A DNA stretch of 64,000 nt from CAYMWF01 sp964394085 [NCBI: uncultured Gemmatimonadota bacterium] (GTDB lineage Bacteria > GCA-2686955 > CAYMWF01): the NCBI GenBank assembly GCA_964394085.1, contig CAYMWF010000021.1, positions 11,630 through 75,629 of the forward strand. The letters run 5' to 3'. Of this stretch, positions 43,649 to 52,444 are shown one piece after another. The translations under genes were made by a program, and so were the position numbers. The notes under the pieces are model-generated. The model saw nothing but the letters and a program-made list of their open reading frames with translations, was not told where the DNA came from and did no database searches. Within the stretch, counting starts at the first letter, position 1; every line of letters begins with the position of its first letter.

Positions 43649-45772
43649 ATGAACCGGAGGCCGATTATTATCATATTTCTGCTGTTCTTGACGCCGGCGA
43701 CCTCTCTCGGTACCGCAATCCCGGTGCCGGGGAGCTTCCCGACAATCCAGGAAGGCATCATCGCGGCTCTTGACGGAGATACCGTACTGGTAGCTCCGGG
43801 TGTATACACGGGCGAAGGCAACCGGGATCTGGATTTTCTCGGCAAGCAGATCACGGTCGTCGGGTCGGCAGGGGCGAATTCGACCATTATCGACTGTGAG
43901 GGGCTCGGAAGGGGTGTGTTTTTCCATAACGGCGAAGGCCCCGAAACCGTCCTGGAAGGATTCACCATCAGGAATGGACTGGTTTCGGAAATGTATCCGG
44001 ATAACAACGGCGGAGGTATAGTCTGCCAGTCGTATACTTCGCCTTCAATCATCCGTTGTAACCTGGAAAACAACGAAGCCAGGTCGGGCGGCGGTATTTA
44101 TTGCGAGTTGAGTTCATCACCCCTGCTGACCGAGGTTAAACTGACAGGCAATCATGCTGATTGGTACGGAGGAGGATTATACTGCTCCCACCAATCTTCA
44201 CCGGTACTCACAAACTGTGAAATAAGAGAAAACACCTGCGATGTCGATGGTGGAGCAATTTACTGCGAATGGAATTCGAACTTTTCAATAGAAGGCGGTG
44301 AAATTTTATTGAACCAGGCGCCGTACGGCTCGGGAGCCGCAATCGCCTGTCTATGGTCGGCATCGCCTTCAATATCGAGCTGCAACATCTCCTACAATTA
44401 TGCGATCATGTATGGTGGAGGTATATACTGCAAGCATGAAGCTTCACCGACCGTCCACGACTGTACTCTGATGAGAAATACCTCCTCCTCGGGAGGAGGC
44501 GCGTTTGCAGCGAACTATTCGGACCCTGTTTTTACTGAATGCACAATCGCCCAGAATCACGCCTGGGTCGGGGGGGGCGGATTCTATATCAGGGACGGAT
44601 CAACCAGCGTTTCCGATTGTGAAATATACGGTAATACAGCTTTCACAGGAGGTGGAATCTTCGGGTTTTATGAAGCGAATCCGAGTTTCACGAATTGTTT
44701 CATAAGAGAAAACGAGGCGGTAAGCGGAAGCGGCGTATACTGCTCTTACTGCCCTATAAACCTGACGTCCTGCATTATATCCGGCAATCGCGCATCAGAG
44801 GAAGGGGGCGGCATATATATTTGGGAAGCTGATCCCCTTATTTCGGAATGTACGATCGCCGATAACTACGCATCCTTGAGAGGCGGCGGAATCTATATAG
44901 ACAACGAGTCTTCGGTGGTATTGAAAAATTCACTGATTGAAGGCAACTCGACCGGGAAAAACGGCGGCGGCATCATTCTGATGTATTCCAGCTCCCTGCA
45001 GATGGATTTCTGCACGATCATGGATAACGCTGCTATGAACAAGGGAGGCGGCGTTTATTGTCTGGATGCCGCCCTGGATGCGACCTCATCAATCGTCTGG
45101 AGCAACTCACCCGAAGGAGTATTTGTTTATTCCGGTCTGGCTTCTTTCAGTTACTCGGCAGTTGAAGGCGGCTGGGAGGGCGAAGGAAATATCGATGAGC
45201 ATCCCCAAACCGGGGCAGGGAACTACTATCACCTTCTCCCGGGTTCTCCCTGCATCGATACCGGTATCGAAGCAGGCTGCATTTTGGATCTGGACGGAGA
45301 CTCCCGCCCGGATGGCGACGGCTTCGATATGGGCGCAGACGAATTCGTTGGAAACAGCTCGGACCTTATCCTGTCCAACTATCCGGATTCGGTTCAAATC
45401 GGCGGGTACCTGGTTTACGATGCATTAATCCGTAACGGCAATGAATGGCCAATCGCCTTCGATTCGGTCGTTCAGTATATAACAGGTCCGATGAGTGCGA
45501 CATTTCCGGCATATTACGGCGGTGAGTACCCTCTTGCACCGGGTGACTCGATCGGAACGACCTTAAGTATGTATGTGAGTCCTACAGCTGAAGAAGGTTT
45601 GTATTCGCTGAAGATGTCGGCTCTCTGGAATGATTTTACTCTTGCCGCCGACTCCTTTCAGGTTGAAGTCGTCCCCGATACCGGCGCGATCTCTTATGGA
45701 GGATGCGACAGGGGGAATCCGGCGAGGGAGAATAAATCTTCCGAATCGGAAATGGAAATCCGGGTTAAATAA
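43649..45772 (+). CDS. Secreted PMP-repeat beta-helix protein
   Basis: A 707-residue exported protein. Signal peptide (about 5-25), then the DTVLVAPGVYTGEGNRDLDF region that begins this family, followed by some fifteen GGGIYC-type repeats, each with a Cys and a GG(A/G) turn, as in polymorphic-membrane-protein beta-helices. Residues about 565-700 are a beta-sandwich-like tail without an obvious sorting motif. Likely an extracellular adhesin or scaffold. It shares its N-terminal module with the second beta-helix protein at 60 kb. The 3' end faces the tRNA gene. Confidence 0.85.
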   Translation: MNRRPIIIIFLLFLTPATSLGTAIPVPGSFPTIQEGIIAALDGDTVLVAPGVYTGEGNRDLDFLGKQITVVGSAGANSTIIDCEGLGRGVFFHNGEGPETVLEGFTIRNGLVSEMYPDNNGGGIVCQSYTSPSIIRCNLENNEARSGGGIYCELSSSPLLTEVKLTGNHADWYGGGLYCSHQSSPVLTNCEIRENTCDVDGGAIYCEWNSNFSIEGGEILLNQAPYGSGAAIACLWSASPSISSCNISYNYAIMYGGGIYCKHEASPTVHDCTLMRNTSSSGGGAFAANYSDPVFTECTIAQNHAWVGGGGFYIRDGSTSVSDCEIYGNTAFTGGGIFGFYEANPSFTNCFIRENEAVSGSGVYCSYCPINLTSCIISGNRASEEGGGIYIWEADPLISECTIADNYASLRGGGIYIDNESSVVLKNSLIEGNSTGKNGGGIILMYSSSLQMDFCTIMDNAAMNKGGGVYCLDAALDATSSIVWSNSPEGVFVYSGLASFSYSAVEGGWEGEGNIDEHPQTGAGNYYHLLPGSPCIDTGIEAGCILDLDGDSRPDGDGFDMGADEFVGNSSDLILSNYPDSVQIGGYLVYDALIRNGNEWPIAFDSVVQYITGPMSATFPAYYGGEYPLAPGDSIGTTLSMYVSPTAEEGLYSLKMSALWNDFTLAADSFQVEVVPDTGAISYGGCDRGNPARENKSSESEMEIRVK

Positions 45773-45777
45773 AGAAT

Positions 45778-45850
45778 ACGCCCAGGAGGACTCGAACCCC
45801 CAACCTTTTGGTCCGTAGCCAAACGCTCTATCCAATTGAGCTATGGGCGC
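45778..45850 (-). tRNA. tRNA-Arg (anticodon ACG)
   Basis: The minus strand folds as a cloverleaf of 73 bases: acceptor GCGCCCA with TGGGCGT, D arm around TAGCTCAATTGGATAGAGC, anticodon arm TTTGG-CTACGGA-CCAAA giving ACG, and T arm with GGTTCGAGTCC. The discriminator is A and no CCA is encoded. The ACG wobble base is normally changed to inosine by TadA, so it can read CGU, CGC and CGA. No other tRNA is nearby. Confidence 0.93.
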
Positions 45851-45953
45851 ATTATCGAAACCGCAGCGTGAGCCTTGAGCATGCGGCGGAAGGCACTCTA
45901 GCTCCCGGTCTGGTTCCCTGTCAACAGAAAATCTTCCCGGCACAAACCCGGGA

Positions 45954-47207
45954 TTAATCGATCAGGATACCCGGAGGCGGGAAGGCCGCGTTCAATTCTT
46001 TTACTTCTGCAGCAACGCTTGCAAGCAGATCCTCGTTCTTGAAATCAGCGACGACCCTGTCTATCCAGTCGGCGGTCAACCTCATCTCGTCCACTCCGAA
46101 ACCCCTGGATGTGACAGCGGGAGTACCCAGGCGGATACCGCTCGGGCTGAACGGTTTACGGGGATCGAAGGGCACTGTGTTCGCATTGCATACGATACCC
46201 GCCCTGTCTAAAGCCTTCGCGGCTTTTTTCCCTGTAATGCCTTTGTTCGTCAGATCGATCAAAATGAGATGATTGTCCGTTCCACCGGTGATCAATTCGA
46301 AACCGTGCTCGAGCAGACGTTCGGCGAATGCTTTGGCATTCTCAACGATACGAAACGCGTAATCCTTGAACCCGGATGTCGAGGCTTCTTTGAGCGCGAC
46401 CGCGATAGCGGCTGTCGTGTGATTATGCGGACCGCCCTGAAGACCCGGAAAGACCGCCTTGTTTATCGCTTTAGCGGTTTCTTTTTTCATCAGGATAAGC
46501 CCGCCGCGCGGTCCGCGCAGGGTTTTGTGTGTAGTGGTGGTTACGGCATGAGAATGAGGAACCGGATCGGGATGAACACCGCCCGCGATGAGTCCGGCTA
46601 TATGCGCCATATCTGTAATAAAATACGCATCGACTTCACGTGCGATGCTGCCGAAGGCTTCGAAATCGATCAAGCGGGGATATGCTGTGGCTCCCGCGAA
46701 AATTACTTTCGGACGAGCCTCCCTGGCAAGGGCTCGTATGGCATCATAATCGAGAAGATGGGTTTCAGGGTCGACAGTATATTGAACGGAATTGAAAAAA
46801 CTGCCCGTTATCGAAACATTCCATCCATGAGTCAGGTGACCGCCGTGCGGAAGACTCATCCCCATCACCGTGTCGCCCGGCCGCAGGAAGGCGAAATAAA
46901 TCGCAAGGTTGGCGGGCGAGCCTGAATAAGGCTGGACATTAGCGCTGTCCGCTCCGAATAGAGCCTTCGCCCTTTCAATGGCCATGGTCTCGATCTCGTC
47001 GATGTTGTCCTGCCCCTGGTAATAGCGTTTCCCGGCATATCCCTCGGAATACTTGTTGGTAAGCACGGACCCGGTGGTCTCCAGGACCGCAGAGCTTACA
47101 TAGTTTTCGGATGGGATCAGACGGATTTTTTCAAACTGGCGGCGTTCTTCGCTCACGACAAGGTCGTACATTTCGGGATCTGTTTTTTTCAATTCGTTCA
47201 TTGGCAT
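45954..47207 (-). CDS. glyA: Serine hydroxymethyltransferase
   Basis: A 417-residue PLP enzyme of one-carbon metabolism, converting serine plus tetrahydrofolate to glycine and methylene-THF. Seen: IPSENYVS, the NKYSEGYAGKRYYQG segment, SLPHGGHLTHG, the PLP lysine Lys228 in VTTTTHKTLRGPRGG, and GLQGGPHNHTTAA. Complete and of usual length. AAAGGTG lies upstream of the ATG. It is divergent from serC. Confidence 0.97.
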   Translation of the reverse strand: MPMNELKKTDPEMYDLVVSEERRQFEKIRLIPSENYVSSAVLETTGSVLTNKYSEGYAGKRYYQGQDNIDEIETMAIERAKALFGADSANVQPYSGSPANLAIYFAFLRPGDTVMGMSLPHGGHLTHGWNVSITGSFFNSVQYTVDPETHLLDYDAIRALAREARPKVIFAGATAYPRLIDFEAFGSIAREVDAYFITDMAHIAGLIAGGVHPDPVPHSHAVTTTTHKTLRGPRGGLILMKKETAKAINKAVFPGLQGGPHNHTTAAIAVALKEASTSGFKDYAFRIVENAKAFAERLLEHGFELITGGTDNHLILIDLTNKGITGKKAAKALDRAGIVCNANTVPFDPRKPFSPSGIRLGTPAVTSRGFGVDEMRLTADWIDRVVADFKNEDLLASVAAEVKELNAAFPPPGILID

Positions 47208-47295
47208 GATATTTCACCTTTCGACTCGATGCCGGTGATCTGTTGAAACGGTGCAGAATACCCGTCCGCCACGAAAAATGTCAAGCGCTGTGAAC

Positions 47296-47317
47296 TTTTT
47301 GCGCCGTCGCGCAAAAA
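47296..47317. promoter_or_regulatory. Perfect 9-bp hairpin between divergent glyA and serC
   Basis: TTTTTGCGC, CGTC, GCGCAAAAA. It reads as a terminator in both directions, yet both neighbouring genes point away from it. It may insulate the two promoters or be an operator. Confidence 0.4.
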
Positions 47318-47436
47318 CCGTGTTTTTGATTTGAGTAGACATCACGATTTCTGTTAAGTATCTTGTTGTGTTTTACAAAAGATGATTTTTACGTGTGCGG
47401 CTTTCGTACGCAGATCGATAGCGAAAGGAAATCAAA

Positions 47437-48531
47437 ATGGCGAAAAGAATCTATAATTTCAACCCGGGACCGGCGATCCTGCCTCTCAGTGTATTAAAGA
47501 AAGCGGAGGGTGCGATAGTCGATTTCATGGACCTGGGAATGTCCATCCTCGAAATCAGCCACCGTTCCAAGGAGTTCGACGGCATAATCAAGGACGCGGA
47601 AGCGGGAGTCAGGGAAGTTGCGAATATTCCCGACAATTATCATGTTCTCTTTCTCCAGGGAGGCGCCAGCACCCAGTTCTACACGGTTCCCATGAATCTT
47701 TCACCGGCAGGCGGGCGACCGGCCTATATCAATACCGGTGCCTGGTCGAAAAAGGCTATCAAGGAAGCGAAGAACCTGTTCTCCGGAACCCAAGTTCTCA
47801 TCGATACCGAATCGGACGGCATTTTCACGAGCGTTCCGATGGCTGATGAGGTTTTGGTTCCGGCTGATGCACCCTATCTTCACATTACCTCCAACAACAC
47901 CATTTTCGGCACTCAGTGGGGGGAGTTTCCCGATACGGGCGACGTTCCGCTCGTGGCAGACATGTCATCCGATATTTTTTCTAAGAGGCTCGATATCAGC
48001 AAATTCGGTCTGATATACGCCGGTGCGCAGAAAAACCTGGGCCCTTCAGGTGTAACCCTGGTCATTATAAGGGACGATCTCTTGGATCGATGCCCCGATT
48101 CCGTCCCGACCATGGCGAAATACAAAACTCAGGCGGATAAAAAATCCCTTTTCAATACTCCCCCGGTATTCTCGATTTTCATTCTCAAACTCGTAATCGA
48201 CTGGCTCAAGGAGAACGGCGGGCTTGGAAAGATGGAAGAAGTGAATATGAGGAAGGGTGAACTGCTCTACGGGCTCATGGATGAGATGCCCGGCTTCTAC
48301 AGGGGAACGGCCGAGAAGAGTTCCCGCTCCCTGATGAACGTAACGATGAGGCTCCCCTCGGAAGAGCTCGAGCAGAAATTCATCGCCGAAGCCGCGTCCC
48401 GCGGGTTCCACGGTCTCAAAGGCCATCGTTCGGTGGGCGGCATCCGTGTTTCCATGTATAACGCTCTTCCTCTCGAAGGGATCGAAAATCTCGTCTCTTT
48501 CATGAGTGAATTCGCCGGCAGAAACGCCTGA
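47437..48531 (+). CDS. serC: Phosphoserine aminotransferase
   Basis: A 364-residue class-V aminotransferase using glutamate to convert 3-phosphohydroxypyruvate to phosphoserine. Seen: YNFNPGPAILPLSVL at the start, EISHRSKEFD, the FLQGGAST loop, TSNNTIFGTQW, the PLP lysine Lys199 in YAGAQKNLGPSG, and the C-terminal HRSVGGIRVSMYNALP that binds the phosphate. AAAGG is upstream. With glyA it makes serine and glycine, and serine is the precursor of O-acetylserine for the cysteine synthase in this window. Confidence 0.97.
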   Translation: MAKRIYNFNPGPAILPLSVLKKAEGAIVDFMDLGMSILEISHRSKEFDGIIKDAEAGVREVANIPDNYHVLFLQGGASTQFYTVPMNLSPAGGRPAYINTGAWSKKAIKEAKNLFSGTQVLIDTESDGIFTSVPMADEVLVPADAPYLHITSNNTIFGTQWGEFPDTGDVPLVADMSSDIFSKRLDISKFGLIYAGAQKNLGPSGVTLVIIRDDLLDRCPDSVPTMAKYKTQADKKSLFNTPPVFSIFILKLVIDWLKENGGLGKMEEVNMRKGELLYGLMDEMPGFYRGTAEKSSRSLMNVTMRLPSEELEQKFIAEAASRGFHGLKGHRSVGGIRVSMYNALPLEGIENLVSFMSEFAGRNA

Positions 48532-48586
48532 CCCCGGGATAAGTCCCGCAGGAGATGACACAACCTGCCCGGTTTATGCAAAACAA

Positions 48587-48613
48587 AAAACCTCCGGCCC
48601 GGCCGGAGGTTTT
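48587..48613. terminator. Bidirectional intrinsic terminator
   Basis: Arms AAAACCTCCGG and CCGGAGGTTTT with a 5-base loop; A-tract on one side, T-tract on the other. It separates serC from the convergent small membrane protein gene. Confidence 0.75.
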
Positions 48614-49038
48614 TATTTGCCTGCGCCGGAAAACAACTTGTATTTCAGGAAAAAGGAAAGTCCGAGCCCGATGAAGAAGACTGGTAGGAAAATGCTCGTA
48701 TCCTCTACGAGATCGTCCAGAAGGAAGGCGGCGCCCAGAGCGATGAGCACGAACCCGCCGAAGGGAGAGTGGTGTCTCCTCCCGATCCCGGAATCCGGCT
48801 CGTCGACCCCGTGGAGTTTATTGCGGCGGATGCGGCTGTCATGAAGTTTCATACGGTTGATATGGATCACTATCATACCGATACCGGACAGTATCAGTAT
48901 GATCGGCCAGAAGACCGGAACGAGATCCCACTTTTCCGAATCGAAAAAGCCCAGGTTGCCGTACAGGATAATAAGACCCAGCACTACGAGAAGGCTTCCC
49001 CAGAGAAGGGAATGCCATTTTTTATCATGAAAACACAT
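48613..49038 (-). CDS. LiaF/LiaI-like small membrane protein
   Basis: A 141-residue protein with about four membrane helices in two pairs (about 10-30, 41-60, 91-105, 112-130), separated by a basic His-rich loop. The LLWGSLLVVLGLIILYGNLGFF and FWPIILILSGIGMIV pairs match the transmembrane region of LiaI/LiaF-type proteins. The ATG has GAGG upstream; a GTG two codons earlier is an alternative. Role unknown, perhaps envelope-stress related. Confidence 0.7.
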   Translation of the reverse strand: MCFHDKKWHSLLWGSLLVVLGLIILYGNLGFFDSEKWDLVPVFWPIILILSGIGMIVIHINRMKLHDSRIRRNKLHGVDEPDSGIGRRHHSPFGGFVLIALGAAFLLDDLVEDTSIFLPVFFIGLGLSFFLKYKLFSGAGK

Positions 49039-49076
49039 GCTCACCTCGGAATTTTAATTTCTCGGACAGCTTCCAA

Positions 49077-50456
49077 TCAATAAAGATCTTCCACCGTTAC
49101 TTCCACCTTTATGCGAACGCCGCCGCCCGGTATGGAATAGGTACCGTTCACCAGGGGAACCGTCGCCGAGCCGGATAAGAGAACATCATTTTCTTTTGTA
49201 AAATTATCGATGATTCCCTTGATCGGCCACCAGTCGACCTCGACTATGGAGAATTCGGCATCAAGGGTCGTTTCATCCATACTTACGGGGCCGTAAAATA
49301 CTGTTTCGTCGATGGTTTTCTCCTCGCCGGAATTCCATTCGAATATGTTTACGTTGTTGTCTTCCATGGTCCGGGAGTCGATTGCGCTGTCTACTCCCCA
49401 GGTTTCGAATGCGTGGGGTGAAAAGAATCGAGCTTCGAAAACCACCTCGCCCGGGTATTTCCCGGCCGGCTCCGATATGCTGGGGATATCAACATCCTTG
49501 ACTACGATTTTCACCCGTCTCGGCCCGAGCAGGGCCCAGGCCGTAGAGACATCGACCCCGGGATGCCAGCTCAGTTCGTGATGGATGGCGAAATAATAGG
49601 ATGAGGTCGGCATATATATTCCGGCGAAACGGGCGGGGGGTTCGAGAAATTCGAATTGAGAGTCCCTGTGGAGGGTCGTGCTGTCATTCCCCAGTCCGCC
49701 GCTCAACAGCGTGAGTGCGCCGAAAGTCTCGCTGTCATCGGTCCCCATGAACTGGAACTTGATGATGCCGCCGAGCAGGGGATTGCCGCTCATCCACGGG
49801 TCCGGCCATATGTTGTCCGCCACCCATTCGTAATTCAGGTGATCGATATCGGGGCCCATGTCGCCGAATATCGCCTCGTAGTATTCAATGAGCCAGGTGT
49901 TGCTCGCCGCGAAGTTGCCTGCCAGCGAAGCCACGAATATCAGCCAGCGGTCGACCACGGAATCGCTTGCCAGGTTTTCCATGTCGTACGCGAGCATGTA
50001 CCTGGAAACCAGGGCGCCGAAAGACGCGCCGATGATGTTGACCGATTCTGCGCCGGATCTCTCCATGACATGCCTGATATACTTTGCGGCGATAAGAGCG
50101 TAACGCGGCACACCTCCACCGAATTCTTCGGTGATCGCATCGAGTTCGTCGATATCGTCCTGCGTATAATAGTCGGGGGGCGTATCGCCGTAGAAGATGG
50201 TCGATGCCACCTGGTTCGGAGCGTACGGGTCTTCCATCATCGTGGGAAGCCCGCAATATAGAACCAGGTTATCCAGTTCGCCGCTCCAGTGGTCGTTTCC
50301 GAACGTTCCCGTTCGCTTCCAGCCGTCAAGTTCGTAACCGTGAACGAAAACGGTCACCGCGGTCTCCGGGTTGAAGGGCTCGGCCACGGCTATCGCCGGC
50401 ATAAGGAGAACGAGCGGCAAAGTTGCACGGAGTGAGCGAACCAGGTAGTCAATCAT
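49077..50456 (-). CDS. Secreted alpha/beta-hydrolase (PGAP1/lipase-like)
   Basis: A 459-residue exported protein with a signal peptide (about 8-26, ending AIAVAEP). Next comes VTVFVHGYELDGW, an oxyanion-loop segment as in lipases, and the nucleophile elbow GASFG in VNIIGASFGALVSRYM. The fold is that of PGAP1-like/GPI-deacylase or lipase-type hydrolases. The C-terminal third is beta-rich (about 300-459) and could bind a surface ligand. Substrate unknown; an ester or acyl chain is expected. The start has GGAGGAA upstream. Confidence 0.78.
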   Translation of the reverse strand: MIDYLVRSLRATLPLVLLMPAIAVAEPFNPETAVTVFVHGYELDGWKRTGTFGNDHWSGELDNLVLYCGLPTMMEDPYAPNQVASTIFYGDTPPDYYTQDDIDELDAITEEFGGGVPRYALIAAKYIRHVMERSGAESVNIIGASFGALVSRYMLAYDMENLASDSVVDRWLIFVASLAGNFAASNTWLIEYYEAIFGDMGPDIDHLNYEWVADNIWPDPWMSGNPLLGGIIKFQFMGTDDSETFGALTLLSGGLGNDSTTLHRDSQFEFLEPPARFAGIYMPTSSYYFAIHHELSWHPGVDVSTAWALLGPRRVKIVVKDVDIPSISEPAGKYPGEVVFEARFFSPHAFETWGVDSAIDSRTMEDNNVNIFEWNSGEEKTIDETVFYGPVSMDETTLDAEFSIVEVDWWPIKGIIDNFTKENDVLLSGSATVPLVNGTYSIPGGGVRIKVEVTVEDLY

Positions 50457-50751
50457 GTCGATTCCTCCGGAAACAGCATTCTGAACATGGAGCGTATTCT
50501 GACCGGGCGATCCGGCTGCCGGGTGCAAGCCTGTTTAACCGCTGTTGTAGAACGTGAAGGAGCCGCGGGTGAATTTCACCGGCTGATTTCAGCATTCTCA
50601 AAGCCGACAGGCACCTCTTGAGAACATTTTAATCTACTACACGGCGAAAAACAGCGTTTTTTCCGGTGGTTGCTTCAGCATCGGATGAAGAAAGCGACTT
50701 CGAATGTACCGTGCAGCCGGCTGATCGGACCGGAGTCCGGATTCTTCGGGG

Positions 50752-51879
50752 TCAGATGTAGATGCGCTTGATCCGCTTGCCCAGAAGGCACGAAATCTCG
50801 TAGGGAATGGTTCCGGCGAGTCGGGCGAGCTCTTTTACCGTCACCTCTTCGCTTTTCTGCCGGCCAATCAGCACGACTTCGTCTCCGACCTGGACATCAC
50901 TGACCGCACCGGCGTCGACCATTGTATAGTCCATGGTCACCGTGCCGACAACCGGGGCGCGGCGCCCCCTGATCAACACTTCGGCCCGGTTGGACAACGC
51001 ATAAGGATACCCGTCGTTGTATCCGATAGGCAGCACCGCCAGTTTCGTATTGCGCGAAGGCGCTGCAGTGCGGTCGTAACCGACCGGTGTATCCGCATAT
51101 ACGCCCTTCAGAAAGCATATCTGTGTTCTGAGGCTGAGAACCGGCTCCAGGAGCGGAGCGTCGTTTTTCTCTCCGCTGAAAGAACCGTTCGGATCTATGC
51201 CGAAAACGGCGATCCCGGGACGCACATGGGTGAACGCCGCCTCGGGGAATCTGAACAGGGCCGCGGAATTGGCTGCGTGGATCCTAACACCCGGTCCAAG
51301 ATACGGTTTCATCTTTTCAAGGGTATCTCTGAAACCGGCGAGCTGTTTTTTAGTGAAAGACGGATCAGGTTCACTGCTCGATGACAGGTGGGTGCAGACG
51401 CCGTCCAGGACGAGCCAGTCGGAAGCGTCGACCTGTTCGGCGGTTTTCAACGCCAGGTCGGAGGAGACACCGAGACGGGCCATGCCGGTGTCCACCTTAA
51501 CATGCACTTTTACGCGTTTATCCTGTCTCCTGGCTTCCTGCTCGAGAAGCGGAATCATGCCGGGCCCGTGAAGGGAAGGAATGATGTCGAAAGAGACGAC
51601 CCATCCCACTTCCTCCTCGATCAGGGCTCCCAGGATCAGGATCGGGGCCAGCACTCCTCCGTTACGGAGTTCGAGGGCCTCGTTCGAGTCTCCCACCGCC
51701 AGGATGCCTACTCCCGCGTCGAGGGAAGCCCTGGCGACCGGGAGGGCTCCGTGACCGTAGGCATCCGCTTTTACTACCGAAATGATGCCGACGCCGGAGG
51801 GCAGCCTTTCACGAATTCGTGAGATATTGTTTTTCAGCGCGGAAAGATCTATTTCCGCCCATACTCGATACTTTTTCAT
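50752..51879 (-). CDS. alr: Alanine racemase
   Basis: A 375-residue PLP-dependent enzyme supplying D-alanine for peptidoglycan. Seen: WAEIDLSALKNNI at the start, Lys37 in VVKADAYGHG that binds PLP, HVKVDTGMARLGV, and the C-terminal beta-barrel with PIGYNDGYP, VGTVTMDY and YEISCLLGKR. Complete. Confidence 0.96.
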   Translation of the reverse strand: MKKYRVWAEIDLSALKNNISRIRERLPSGVGIISVVKADAYGHGALPVARASLDAGVGILAVGDSNEALELRNGGVLAPILILGALIEEEVGWVVSFDIIPSLHGPGMIPLLEQEARRQDKRVKVHVKVDTGMARLGVSSDLALKTAEQVDASDWLVLDGVCTHLSSSSEPDPSFTKKQLAGFRDTLEKMKPYLGPGVRIHAANSAALFRFPEAAFTHVRPGIAVFGIDPNGSFSGEKNDAPLLEPVLSLRTQICFLKGVYADTPVGYDRTAAPSRNTKLAVLPIGYNDGYPYALSNRAEVLIRGRRAPVVGTVTMDYTMVDAGAVSDVQVGDEVVLIGRQKSEEVTVKELARLAGTIPYEISCLLGKRIKRIYI

Positions 51880-51970
51880 GGGTTGCCAGTGTCAATCCGA
51901 GGTTTGAGCTTATACTTCACCCGGATCGACGGTTAGTTCCCTGTCGGTCTTTTGTGACATTAACAGGGCA

Positions 51971-52441
51971 TCAAGCCGTCGGGATCAACAGGTACAGGAA
52001 AACGAATGAGAAGAGCCCGACCGTCTCGGCGATTCCCATGGCGATTATGAGGAAGGCCAGCCCCTTGCCCTCGCTTTCGGACATGCACCGGATCGCGGCG
52101 GCGCCGATGAGGCCCTGCATCCAGGCGCTGAACATTTCCCCCAGGCCGCAGGCGATTCCGAAGCTCAACAACACTCCTGCGTTGACTTTCAGCATATCCG
52201 GAACCAGCGCTATCCCCTGCAAACCGATCATCATGAGGACGTAGGCGTATATGGTCTGGGACAGGGGCATGCCGGTCAGGATGATGTAGGCGAAACTAAG
52301 ATTTTTACCCTCTTTACCCTCCTTAGCCCATGCGCCGGCCGCCGCTCTGCCGGCCGCACCGATGCCCAGGGCGCTTCCTATGGCTCCCAGGCCGAGGGCC
52401 AGTCCGAAACCGAGCTGTCCGAAAAACTCCAACGTACCCAT
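51971..52441 (-). CDS. V-type ATP synthase subunit K (membrane rotor ring)
   Basis: A 156-residue, four-helix proteolipid, the double-hairpin form. The ion carboxylate is Glu139 in the last helix (MGIAETVG). Other ion-site positions read Ser61-Gln62 in helix 2 and Gln109 in helix 3. In the Na+-pumping Enterococcus hirae ring the equivalent ligands are Thr64, Gln65, Gln110 and Glu139, so Na+ coupling is possible. It is the last gene of the operon. Confidence 0.92.
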   Translation of the reverse strand: MGTLEFFGQLGFGLALGLGAIGSALGIGAAGRAAAGAWAKEGKEGKNLSFAYIILTGMPLSQTIYAYVLMMIGLQGIALVPDMLKVNAGVLLSFGIACGLGEMFSAWMQGLIGAAAIRCMSESEGKGLAFLIIAMGIAETVGLFSFVFLYLLIPTA

Positions 52442-52444
52442 ATG

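Noticed and set aside
43980-45080. Possible DNA tandem repeats or a CRISPR-like array
   Set aside because: The periodicity is the protein-level GGGIYC-type repeat of the beta-helix; the nucleotide units are too diverged and vary in spacing.
48046-48561. A 171-codon minus-strand frame
   Set aside because: Antisense to serC, which is complete and well conserved.
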